A program made the position numbers and the translations under genes. Shown here in pieces: positions 48,533 to 56,636 of a stretch of 64,000 nucleotides of DNA (position 1 is the stretch's first letter; each line of letters begins with the position of its first letter). A model generated the notes under the pieces. That model was given only the letters and a program-made list of their open reading frames with translations, was not told where the DNA came from and searched no databases. This stretch comes from Candidatus Gastranaerophilales bacterium (GTDB lineage Bacteria > Cyanobacteriota > Vampirovibrionia > Gastranaerophilales > Gastranaerophilaceae), in the NCBI GenBank assembly GCA_028693235.1, contig JAQUVW010000002.1, positions 255,298 through 319,297 on the forward strand, read 5' to 3'.

Positions 48533-50599
48533 ATGGTAAAATTTCTCAAAAAATATATTAAACTTTTTATAATTATTAATTTGTTATTTTTAGGTAACAT
48601 TACATTCGCTCAAGAGCTTGCTGCTGTTCAGCCTGTAAAAGAGCAACCTGCAGTTGAACAAAATTTAACTCCTCTCATATCTCAAGATTTGGAAAAGGAA
48701 ATAAAAACGAATTTGGAAGTCGTTTATGGCTCTAAAAATGTAAACGAGATTTATTCTAACATTGAGCAAATGGCGAAAAAAGCTGTTAAAGACCGCCCCA
48801 AAAAGCTTTTAGAAGAAGACAAAACGAGAACATCTGACTGGTATAAAGATGAAATTATCTACATGTTTTATGTTGACCAGTTTGGGGTTGTAACTCCTGA
48901 AAAACCTAATTCCTTTAAAGATTCTATCAAAATGCTGGATTATTTAAAAGATTTGGGCGTCACGACAATATATATTTTGCCCTTTGCTGATTCTCCGATG
49001 GGTGATTCAGGGTTTGATGTGAAAAATCCTCAAAATGTCAGAGAAGATTTAGGCGGTATTTCTGAGTTTAAAGAATTTGTTCTGGCTGCTAAGGATAAAG
49101 GCTTTAAAATAAAAGCAGATTTGGTGCTCAATCATTTTTCTGACCAACATCAATGGTTCCAAGATGCAATGAATGGTGACATTGAAAAACTTAATTATTT
49201 TATTGTCAAAGACAAAATGCCCGAATACAAAAAATATGTTGATGAAAAAAAAGGTACTATAATTGAATATAAAGAAGCTAACGGCAAGATATCCAGAAGA
49301 AGACTGATTTTTCCTGAAATTACCGATAATCACTACCGAAAAGTATCTATTAAGAATAAAGATTATTATTTATATCATACTTTTTACCCTTTTCAACTTG
49401 ATATCAATTGGGAAAATCCCAAAGTATTGTACTATTGTCTTGATACGATAAGCTATTGGGCTAATTTGGGTATCGATATATTTAGAATGGATGCAATCCC
49501 TTACTTTGTAAAAGAAGAAGGTTCAACGGCTGAAAATTTAGATAAAACACACGATATTGTTAAAATTATAAGCTCTTATCTTCAAGCAACGGCTCCCCGC
49601 TCTGTTATTCAAGCGGAAGCTTGCCAAACTCCTAAAAATATTCTTCCTTATTTTGGTAAAGAAAGAACTGTGACTACAAATGTCGCAGATACCAAAAAGA
49701 CTTTAACTAGAACCGATGAAATTCAAATTGCATACCATTTCCCTTATATGCCTGCTCTTTGGGCAAGTTTTATAACAGAGGATAATAAATATTTTGTTGA
49801 TGCAAATAAGGCAACTCCTGAAATCCCTCAAAGTGCTTCTTGGGCTACTTTTTTAAGGGTTCACGATGAGCTTACACTTGAGATGGTCGACCCTTCTGTT
49901 AGAAAATTGATATATGATGAATTGGAGCCAAAAGGAGCAGAATTTAGAAAAGGACTCGGTGTTAGCGGTAGAGTTGCAAATTTTCTAGATAATAATACAG
50001 ATAGGATTTTGATGGCATACTCAACATTGCTATCTTTGCCGGGTATTCCTATTATTTATTACGGTGATGAAATCGCCGCTCAAAACAATTATTCTTATGC
50101 CAAAAATGAGGCTAAAAAACGAGAAAAAAATCAAAAGAAAAATAAAATAAAACTTCTTTCTTTCTTTGACAGCAGAGATATTAACAGAGGTTCGTTATCT
50201 TATGAAGCTTTCTATTCTGCTATGAACGGCAACAAAAGACTCTCTGCAAAATCTAAAGTCTATAAAAATATTAAACATATGGTTGAACTTAGAAAAGCTA
50301 ATCCTGCTCTTTCTAGAGGCAGTTTTACTATTTTGAAAACAAAGTCACCTAAAGATTTTGCTTACATCAGAGAATATAATGGAGAAAAATATCTAATCGT
50401 TCACAACTTGGGAAGCACTCGCAGAGTTGCTGAAATCGATTTGCCTGTCGGAATAGTCTTTAACCCGAATAAGCGTGATGCCGTTTATTTAGAAAATATT
50501 CTTAACGGTGAGATATATAAATTAAAAGTCTCTTTAACTCAAAAAACAACAAGGCTTCTTATGTATCCTTATGCGACTCTTTGGTTAAAACTTTTTTAA
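48533..50599 (+). CDS. Exported GH13 enzyme, trehalose-synthase-like
   Basis: A 688-residue alpha-amylase-superfamily enzyme. A signal peptide spans about residues 1-27 (KKYIKLFIIINLLFLGNITFA). The catalytic barrel matches TreS: WYKDEIIYMFYVDQFG, the nucleophile Asp in IDIFRMDAIPYF, the acid Glu in VIQAEACQTP, and FLRVHDELTLEMV, close to the FLRNHDELTLEMV of maltose alpha-glucosyltransferases, then LSLPGIPIIYYGDEI. TreS isomerises maltose and trehalose and is usually cytosolic, so secretion is odd; hydrolysis of alpha-glucans or maltose is an alternative. An insert of about 40 residues (VTTNVADTKKTLTRTDEI) is unusual. The 3' end overlaps the convergent acyltransferase gene by 41 bases. Confidence 0.82.
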   Translation: MVKFLKKYIKLFIIINLLFLGNITFAQELAAVQPVKEQPAVEQNLTPLISQDLEKEIKTNLEVVYGSKNVNEIYSNIEQMAKKAVKDRPKKLLEEDKTRTSDWYKDEIIYMFYVDQFGVVTPEKPNSFKDSIKMLDYLKDLGVTTIYILPFADSPMGDSGFDVKNPQNVREDLGGISEFKEFVLAAKDKGFKIKADLVLNHFSDQHQWFQDAMNGDIEKLNYFIVKDKMPEYKKYVDEKKGTIIEYKEANGKISRRRLIFPEITDNHYRKVSIKNKDYYLYHTFYPFQLDINWENPKVLYYCLDTISYWANLGIDIFRMDAIPYFVKEEGSTAENLDKTHDIVKIISSYLQATAPRSVIQAEACQTPKNILPYFGKERTVTTNVADTKKTLTRTDEIQIAYHFPYMPALWASFITEDNKYFVDANKATPEIPQSASWATFLRVHDELTLEMVDPSVRKLIYDELEPKGAEFRKGLGVSGRVANFLDNNTDRILMAYSTLLSLPGIPIIYYGDEIAAQNNYSYAKNEAKKREKNQKKNKIKLLSFFDSRDINRGSLSYEAFYSAMNGNKRLSAKSKVYKNIKHMVELRKANPALSRGSFTILKTKSPKDFAYIREYNGEKYLIVHNLGSTRRVAEIDLPVGIVFNPNKRDAVYLENILNGEIYKLKVSLTQKTTRLLMYPYATLWLKLF

Positions 50600-51653
50600 T
50601 CTTCTTTTGCAAAACTCCGATATAAGTTGAAATTATCATTGTAAGAACAAAATATAGATATGTTGTCTGTTTTGGGTCGTAAATCCAATATATGTTTTGA
50701 GCATTTCTTTCTGAAATCGGGATGCCTTTTATTGCAAAAATTATTGCTGTTATAACATACATAACAAGCAAATGATTAGCCATAATGCTGTATGTATTTT
50801 CACCCATTTGTTTTAAAAATTTAATATCTTTAAAGTACGGATAAATGATTTTGATTAAGTAAAGACTCGCCCAAATTCCTGTAAGCGAAGTTAATACAGG
50901 GACTATAAGCTGGCTGTCAAATCTTGCCCAAACCAATACATAGCTTAGCCCTATACCGTGCACCGGGTCGAAGTCACGGTTGAAAAGCCACAAAATAGAT
51001 TGAAATATAATAATCGCTCCAAGCCAGTTTGGAGTAAATATATCGTGTTTGTCTTTTATGTATTTAATGTAAAAATGCCCTAAATATATGAAAAACATTG
51101 AAAAAGCTGTTCTGAATATTAATAAATTAAGTGGAGAATTCGGGATACTTTTTATCAATGGTATGGAACAAAATCCGAGAATAATAAAGAAAGTTAAATG
51201 GAACCATCTGTTTTTGTTTATCCCGTTGAGTACTCGCATTGCAAATAAAAATATTATCATGCTGATAAAAAGCTGTGGTACAAACCACAATGGACAACAT
51301 AAATCAAGTTGATGACCGTTTAAAAACGGCGTTATAAATATATTTTTAAATGTCAATGGCATTCCCCACCATTTACCTGTGAGATAAAAAATAAATGTTG
51401 TTACGCCAATATAAAAGGTTTCGTAACTAAAATAGGGAATCAGCAAGCTTTTAACCCGTCTTTCAAGATATGTTCCGACCTCATTTAGATATTTATCCTT
51501 AAAAAGCATTCCCGAGATAAAGAAAAATAGCGATAATTGAAAGGAATACGGAGGGAAAATACCCATAAGGGAAAATTCTAAATGTCCTGATACAACAAGC
51601 ATTATAGCCAAAGCTTTTAATAAATTTATTTTATCTGAAAATATTTTATCCAT
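50559..51653 (-). CDS. Acyltransferase 3 family membrane protein
   Basis: A 364-residue integral membrane O-acyltransferase (OafA/WecH type). N-terminal INLLKALAIMLVVSGHLEF contains the catalytic His of the family's first helix, then YSFQLSLFFFISGMLFKDKYL and the Arg-rich RRVKSLLIPYF. About ten membrane helices. It likely adds acetyl or another acyl group to a surface glycan such as LPS or exopolysaccharide. Its start is only 15 bases from the in-frame ATG upstream of the ATP-grasp gene. Confidence 0.88.
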   Translation of the reverse strand: MDKIFSDKINLLKALAIMLVVSGHLEFSLMGIFPPYSFQLSLFFFISGMLFKDKYLNEVGTYLERRVKSLLIPYFSYETFYIGVTTFIFYLTGKWWGMPLTFKNIFITPFLNGHQLDLCCPLWFVPQLFISMIIFLFAMRVLNGINKNRWFHLTFFIILGFCSIPLIKSIPNSPLNLLIFRTAFSMFFIYLGHFYIKYIKDKHDIFTPNWLGAIIIFQSILWLFNRDFDPVHGIGLSYVLVWARFDSQLIVPVLTSLTGIWASLYLIKIIYPYFKDIKFLKQMGENTYSIMANHLLVMYVITAIIFAIKGIPISERNAQNIYWIYDPKQTTYLYFVLTMIISTYIGVLQKKIKKVLTKESHKDT

Positions 51654-51751
51654 ATAAATAGATTAGCATGAAGAAAATTATTTCAAAACTTGAAATTATC
51701 GCTTTATGTGTGAAAATAATAACGATTGACAAAACAAGGTTGGGTAGACGA

Positions 51752-52930
51752 ATGTTTATTTTGGAAGAACCTTATGTTTCAAAGTTTTTGATACAAACAA
51801 TGGAAGAAAAGGGCTATAGCGTTTTAGAAAATGAAGTTTCTAAACGATATGCTGTGGATTATAAGTTGAATTTGGTTGATTCGCCTACTTCTTCTGCTGT
51901 GATAAATGTTAGTGAAGATGTCAAGATATACTCAAATTCTGAAAATTCAATAAAATGGGTACTCCAAAATTTCAAAGATTCTGCTTTATCTACATATATT
52001 TATTCTTTTAAAGACAAAGTCGAGTTTAGGAAACTCATTGCATCTATTTATCCTGATTTCTTTTTCAAAGAAATAAAATTCTCTGAACTTGATAGCGTAA
52101 AGACTGATTCTCTTGTTTTCCCTTGCATTATAAAGCCGGTTGTCGGTTTTTTAAGCCTTGGCGTGCACAAAATAGATACGCCGCAAGATTGGAATTTTAT
52201 TGTATCTGAAATTAAAAAAGAGGTTTCTGATTTTTCAAAAATGTTCCCCTCCGAAGTTGTCAATTCTAAAAAATTTATTGTTGAAGAATTGATTGAGGGC
52301 AGAGAATATGCCGTTGATGCCTATTATACACATAATGGAGAGCCTGTTATTTTAAATATATTTGAGCATCCTTTTGTAAATGCTTCAGATGTTAGCGATA
52401 GGGCTTATATTTCTTCTAAAAAAATAATTGAAAAATATTTGAAAAAATTTAGTTCTGTTTTAAAAAAAATCGGACATATTGTCAATTTAAAAGACTTTCC
52501 TATGCATATCGAGCTTAGAGTCACGCCTACGGGCGAGATAATTCCTATCGAAATCAATCCTATGCGTTTTGCAGGTTGGTGCACAACAGATTTGGCGTAT
52601 TATGCCTATGGTATTAATATTTATGAATGTTTCGCTGAAGACAAAAAACCGAATTGGGAAAAAATTCTAAAAAATAAAGGCGATGAAATATATTATTTTG
52701 CCATGGCAGAGGCCCCTGTTGATGAAGATAAAATACATTCTTTAAGTGTTCAATATGAAAAGTTGAAGAAAAATTTTTCTCATATTTTGAATTTCAGAAA
52801 GATAGATTATAAAGAAAAACCAATGGCCGCAATAGTTTTTGGCTATGCTGATAATTATGAAGAAATTGCAGAAATTTTGAAGTTAAATATGAAAGATTTT
52901 GTTAAATATGAAGAGGTTATATGCAAGTAG
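51752..52930 (+). CDS. ATP-grasp domain protein
   Basis: About 392 residues from the preferred ATG at 51752 (MFILEEPYVSKFLIQTM); an upstream in-frame ATG at 51668 lies 15 bases from the neighbouring divergent gene and has no ribosome site. ATP-grasp signatures: PCIIKPVVGFLSLGVHKI, KKFIVEELIEGREYAVDAYYTHNGEPVILNIFEHPF, and HIELRVTPTGEIIPIEINPMRFAGWCTTDLAYYAYG, with the metal-binding Glu and Asn near IEINPMRF. It should form an amide or peptide-type bond via acyl-phosphate; the substrate is unknown. The next short gene overlaps by 10 bases. Confidence 0.75.
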   Translation: MFILEEPYVSKFLIQTMEEKGYSVLENEVSKRYAVDYKLNLVDSPTSSAVINVSEDVKIYSNSENSIKWVLQNFKDSALSTYIYSFKDKVEFRKLIASIYPDFFFKEIKFSELDSVKTDSLVFPCIIKPVVGFLSLGVHKIDTPQDWNFIVSEIKKEVSDFSKMFPSEVVNSKKFIVEELIEGREYAVDAYYTHNGEPVILNIFEHPFVNASDVSDRAYISSKKIIEKYLKKFSSVLKKIGHIVNLKDFPMHIELRVTPTGEIIPIEINPMRFAGWCTTDLAYYAYGINIYECFAEDKKPNWEKILKNKGDEIYYFAMAEAPVDEDKIHSLSVQYEKLKKNFSHILNFRKIDYKEKPMAAIVFGYADNYEEIAEILKLNMKDFVKYEEVICK

Positions 52931-53178
52931 CTCGCTGTGATTATGTTGTAAAAACAAATGCTCCAAAAACAAATGGGCAAACCTTGAACCAAAATGATTT
53001 TATAAATATAGGATATATGGCTGGGCGTTTCGGTGTGAGCCTCAATGGCGATTTGACTCAAAATTTTGTTCCTAAAAATACAAGTAATGGATTGAAAATC
53101 AATATAAATTCTTGTACTTCTGATTTGTTCGAAAAAAATTTGAACGAAGCAGGTATAAAGTTTGATAAAATAGCCTAG
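52921..53178 (+). CDS. Small hypothetical protein, 85 residues
   Basis: Not recognised. Overlaps the ATP-grasp gene by 10 bases and ends 4 bases over the convergent HAD gene, so translation coupled to the ATP-grasp gene is likely. It is Asn-rich (QNFVPKNTSNGLKININSC) with a short helical end (SDLFEKNLNEAGIKF). It could be a leader or substrate peptide of the ATP-grasp enzyme; this is speculation from position. Confidence 0.6.
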   Translation: MQVARCDYVVKTNAPKTNGQTLNQNDFINIGYMAGRFGVSLNGDLTQNFVPKNTSNGLKININSCTSDLFEKNLNEAGIKFDKIA

Positions 53179-53825
53179 TAGCTTTTTATTGCCGCAAATA
53201 GTTCGCTGGTGTCAGATACTATTTTTGTTGCACCATTTTTAGCCAAAAAATCTGTTGATTTGTATCCCCAATCTACACTTATGCAATTGATATTTGCATT
53301 TTTTGCTGTTTCAATATCTGTCTCTGAGTCACCGACAAGGATACAGTCTTTTTTATTTGCATTAAAGTGCTTTATTATGGTGTTTACTCCTCGCGGGTCA
53401 GGTTTTTTCCCTATCTCAGAATTTGCTCCCAAAACATAGTCAATTTGATCTTTGAAATATAAATCGCAAATCCCTTTTACAGCGGGTAAAAATTTATTTG
53501 AAAGAACAGCGAGTTTGTATCCTTCGCTTCTTAAATCATCTAATAATTTGGGAATTCCTTCGTAGGGTGCAGTTTTGTTGAACATATTCTTTAAATAGTG
53601 AGCTTTGAAAATTTCAAGGCATTCTTCAAAATGCGTGTTGTTTCGACCGTTAGGAATAGCACGCTCTATAAGCTTTTCAATCCCGTTTCCGACAAAAGAT
53701 ATTATTTCTTTGACTGAATGTTCAGGGTAGCCGAATTTTGACAGGGCAAAATTTACGCTGTCTTTCAAGTCTTCCGCTGAATAAATTAAAGTACCGTCAA
53801 GGTCGAATATTATTAGATTTGTCAT
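53175..53825 (-). CDS. gph: HAD phosphatase, phosphoglycolate-phosphatase-like
   Basis: A 216-residue haloacid-dehalogenase phosphatase. Motif I IIFDLDGTLIYS (about 4-15), motif II YKLAVLSNKFL (about 105-115), motif III Lys in LGANSEIGKKPDPRG and motif IV ILVGDSETDIETAKNANI. The cap lies between the first two motifs. Substrate assignment to phosphoglycolate is by family only; related sugar or nucleotide phosphatases share the pattern. The ATG at 53825 follows GGAAG. A 1-base gap separates it from the DUF1796 gene upstream, so co-transcription is expected. Confidence 0.85.
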   Translation of the reverse strand: MTNLIIFDLDGTLIYSAEDLKDSVNFALSKFGYPEHSVKEIISFVGNGIEKLIERAIPNGRNNTHFEECLEIFKAHYLKNMFNKTAPYEGIPKLLDDLRSEGYKLAVLSNKFLPAVKGICDLYFKDQIDYVLGANSEIGKKPDPRGVNTIIKHFNANKKDCILVGDSETDIETAKNANINCISVDWGYKSTDFLAKNGATKIVSDTSELFAAIKSY

Positions 53826-53826
53826 A

Positions 53827-54588
53827 TTAACTTCCAAATTTGAATTTGCTTCGCCATTTTTGTCTTAATGATTTAGATGGAATAAAACAGTTGCCGATAG
53901 TGCAAATGGCTTGTAAAATTGAATGTTTTATTTTGTTTGATAAAGACATATTTAAAGAGTAATTTTTAAATATTTTATTACAAATGGTTTCGTTGCCCAT
54001 AGTTGCTTGTTCCGGATTGCCGTCTTTTCCTTTGGCATATAATTTATAACAAGTAATATTGTTATTTAATTTAATTTTTTCTATTCCTTCTAATGCTTTT
54101 GTTTCATCGTGTTCAATTATTAACAAGTCTATTTCTTTTTTAAATTTATTATTTAATTTTTTTGACAAATCTATTATTTCTTCATTAGAATCTTGAGAAG
54201 ATAGACTAAACCATACGAAAAGGACTCTATTTTTATTTTTAATTAATTCGTAAAATCTGTTTATTCTTCTCTGATATTTTTCCTCAACAGCTGAAAAGCT
54301 ATCTCCTATAGGTATTCCGACAGGAAAATCGTGAATAAAATCAATATCCCAAAAAGTATTTTTATAAGTATCGTGAGTCGAGCTGTTTTCTAATTGCGTT
54401 TTAATAAATAAATTCTGTTTTAAAAGATTTTTAAAATCGGATACTATCAATTCTACAGAATCCTTTAATTTTTGACCTACTAGCCAATCTAAAGGTCCCG
54501 AGGTTGCTCGCAAGTTATGGTCACTTAAATACATAGCACAACCGCAATTGTCGCCTATAGAATAAATGATATCGTATTTTTCTTTCAT
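53827..54588 (-). CDS. DUF1796 putative cysteine peptidase-like protein
   Basis: A 253-residue protein. The N-terminus YDIIYSIGDNCGCAMYLSDHNLRATSGPLDWLVG matches the papain-like DUF1796 family found in surface-glycan gene groups. Other family parts: NTFWDIDFIHDFP, EKYQRRINRFYELIKNKNRVLFVWFS, DLLIIEHDETKA. The reaction is unknown. It is the third gene in a run wecE, GT2, DUF1796, HAD on the minus strand with gaps of 23, 2 and 1 bases, so a role in LPS or exopolysaccharide assembly is likely. Confidence 0.8.
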   Translation of the reverse strand: MKEKYDIIYSIGDNCGCAMYLSDHNLRATSGPLDWLVGQKLKDSVELIVSDFKNLLKQNLFIKTQLENSSTHDTYKNTFWDIDFIHDFPVGIPIGDSFSAVEEKYQRRINRFYELIKNKNRVLFVWFSLSSQDSNEEIIDLSKKLNNKFKKEIDLLIIEHDETKALEGIEKIKLNNNITCYKLYAKGKDGNPEQATMGNETICNKIFKNYSLNMSLSNKIKHSILQAICTIGNCFIPSKSLRQKWRSKFKFGS

Positions 54589-54590
54589 TT

Positions 54591-55367
54591 TTATTTAGTC
54601 TTTTGAGCTGTTTTTAATTGATGTTCCCAGACTTTAGCAAGAACCATAAACTTGTAATTAGCTGCATAAACGGCAAATACAAATCCGTGCAAGCCGTCTA
54701 AAAATCCTTTTTTTAAGAAATAAATTTTGATAAATTCTCCGATTGGGCGGAATATTAATGTCTTAGCGGATATTGTTCTTCCGTTAGCGATATATTTTTC
54801 GTTAGCTTCAAATGTTGTATAAGTGTTCCATTTTGCAGCGTGTTCGCCGAGGTCTGTTATCATTTTGTGTGTAATATATGAGTGTTTCCCGTCACCAAAT
54901 ACGATTTCACGCCCAGAAACTTCCGGTGCACAATGGATTTGGGTGCCATAGTGGATATGCCCTTTTTTGAAGCATCTTAAAATACCCTCTTTTGAGTATG
55001 ATTTAAGAACTTTTCCTAAAAGTTCATTGTTGTAGAAGATTCTGATACCTTCTGCAGCATCTTCGTTTTCTGTAATATATTTTTTCAAATTGTTGATTAA
55101 ATCAGGTGAAGCAACTTCGTCGGCGTCAAGAATTATTGAATAATCAGATGTAGCATTTGAGAGTGCAAAGTTTCTTGCTGGGTCACAGTGTCCTACATTT
55201 TCGTGGTAGCAAATTTTACAGCCGTATTTTTCTGCGATTTCAATAGTTCTGTCGTTTGAGTGCATATCGCAAATGACGATTTCGTCACAGTCTTTTAGTG
55301 ATTGCAGGCATTCTTCCAATGTCTCATCGTTGTTATATGTATTAATTACGCCTGAAATAGTTTTCAT
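54591..55367 (-). CDS. Family 2 glycosyltransferase (WaaE/KdtX-like)
   Basis: A 258-residue GT-A glycosyltransferase of the WaaE/KdtX type, often an LPS core glucosyltransferase. ISGVINTYNNDETLEECLQSLKD, DEIVICDMHSNDRTIEIAEKYG, ENVGHCDPARNFALSNA and the metal motif IILDADEVASPDLINNL are diagnostic, and the family's later FKKGHIHYGTQIHCAP and HKMITDLGEHAAKWNTYT are present. It lies between wecE and the DUF1796 gene in the same run. Confidence 0.9.
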   Translation of the reverse strand: MKTISGVINTYNNDETLEECLQSLKDCDEIVICDMHSNDRTIEIAEKYGCKICYHENVGHCDPARNFALSNATSDYSIILDADEVASPDLINNLKKYITENEDAAEGIRIFYNNELLGKVLKSYSKEGILRCFKKGHIHYGTQIHCAPEVSGREIVFGDGKHSYITHKMITDLGEHAAKWNTYTTFEANEKYIANGRTISAKTLIFRPIGEFIKIYFLKKGFLDGLHGFVFAVYAANYKFMVLAKVWEHQLKTAQKTK

Positions 55368-55390
55368 TTTTTTCCTCTCAAGTTCTAAAA

Positions 55391-56530
55391 TTATATTTTA
55401 TCTAAAAATTTTGCCGCAATCTCAAATATATATTCAAGGTCATTGTCTGACAGGTCATAGAACATCGGCATTCTGAGGAGTGAGTCAGATACTTTGTCTG
55501 TTACTTCCATTGTCGTCGCTGTTCTGCAATATTTTTTTCCTGCAGGTGCTGAATGTAGTGGCACATAGTGGAATACTGTCAAAATTTGATTTTCTTTTAA
55601 GAAGTCGATAAATTTTGGTCTTAATTCTTTATCATTAAACAGAATGTAGTACATATGTGCATTATGAGAGCATTCAGCAGGTATAATAGGTCGTCTTAAA
55701 ATACCATTTGCTTCATATCTTTTGAAAAATTCGTGATATTTTGACCAGATATCGAGTCTTCTTGCGTTTAGTTTTTCTGATTTTTCAAGTTGTGCATAAA
55801 GGTACGCCGCAATCATGTCTGATGGCAAGAATGATGAACCAAGGTCAACCCAAGTGTATTTGTCAACTTGTCCTCTGTAGAATTTTGAGCGGTTTGTGCC
55901 TTTTTCTCTGATGATTTCAGCTCTTTCGTGGTAATCAGCGTTGCTCAATATAATAGCACCGCCTTCACCTGAAACAATATTTTTCGTTTCGTGGAAGCTA
56001 TATGTTCCCATATCACCTATTGTGCCGAGAGCTTGTCCTTTATATGTAGCTCCAAAACCTTGTGCTGCATCTTCTATAACTTTTAAATTATGTCGTTTGG
56101 CTATATTTAAAATTGTATCCATTTCGCAACCGACGCCTGCATAATGAACAGGGGCGATAGCTTTTGTTTTGTTGGTTATAGCTGATTCTATAAGTTTTTC
56201 ATCAATATTTAATGTGTCAGGGCGAATGTCGACAAAAACAGGCTTTATTCCTCTTAAAACGAAAGCGTTTGCTGTTGAAACAAATGTGTAAGACGGCATA
56301 ATAACTTCATCGCCTTGCTTTGCGTCGAGTAATATCGCAGCCATTTCAAGAGCTGCTGTGCAAGAATTTGTTAAAAGAGCTTTTCTTTCAAGATTCTTTT
56401 CAAACCAATCATTACATTTCTTTGTGAACTGACCGTCGCCACAAATTTTACCGCTCTTAATTGCAGTAGAGATGTTGTTAAGCTCTAATTCAGAGCCGTT
56501 TGGTCTGTTGAAGTGTATCATTTCTCTCAT
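55391..56530 (-). CDS. wecE: dTDP-4-amino-4,6-dideoxygalactose transaminase
   Basis: A 379-residue PLP aminotransferase of the DegT/DnrJ class, closely patterned on WecE/RffA, which makes dTDP-4-amino-4,6-dideoxygalactose (dTDP-Fuc4N) for enterobacterial-common-antigen-like or O-antigen sugars. Signatures: GKICGDGQFTKKCNDWFE, EVIMPSYTFVSTANAFVLRG, FVDIRPDTLNIDE, VHYAGVGCEMDTIL, EDAAQGFGATYKG, SFHETKNIVSGEGG (with the Schiff-base Lys), IREKGTNRSKFYRGQVDKYTWVDLGSS. The start at 56530 could instead be the ATG at 56521 (MIHFNRP), where the E. coli homologue begins. First gene of the four-gene glycan run. Confidence 0.93.
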   Translation of the reverse strand: MREMIHFNRPNGSELELNNISTAIKSGKICGDGQFTKKCNDWFEKNLERKALLTNSCTAALEMAAILLDAKQGDEVIMPSYTFVSTANAFVLRGIKPVFVDIRPDTLNIDEKLIESAITNKTKAIAPVHYAGVGCEMDTILNIAKRHNLKVIEDAAQGFGATYKGQALGTIGDMGTYSFHETKNIVSGEGGAIILSNADYHERAEIIREKGTNRSKFYRGQVDKYTWVDLGSSFLPSDMIAAYLYAQLEKSEKLNARRLDIWSKYHEFFKRYEANGILRRPIIPAECSHNAHMYYILFNDKELRPKFIDFLKENQILTVFHYVPLHSAPAGKKYCRTATTMEVTDKVSDSLLRMPMFYDLSDNDLEYIFEIAAKFLDKI

Positions 56531-56565
56531 AAAAACAGTTTATTTCCATTCTAAAGGCTACAAAG

Positions 56566-56595
56566 AGCCACCTATATTTTAGAAAGAAGGTGGCT
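56566..56595 (-). terminator. Hairpin terminator after the M49-like peptidase gene
   Basis: AGCCACCT (56566-56573) and AGGTGGCT (56588-56595) form an 8-bp stem with a 14-base loop, about 40 bases beyond the peptidase stop. The T-run is short (CTTTG), so termination may be weak. Confidence 0.55.
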
Positions 56596-56636
56596 TTATG
56601 TCAAATTTGTGATGATAAATATATATTTATTGATTT

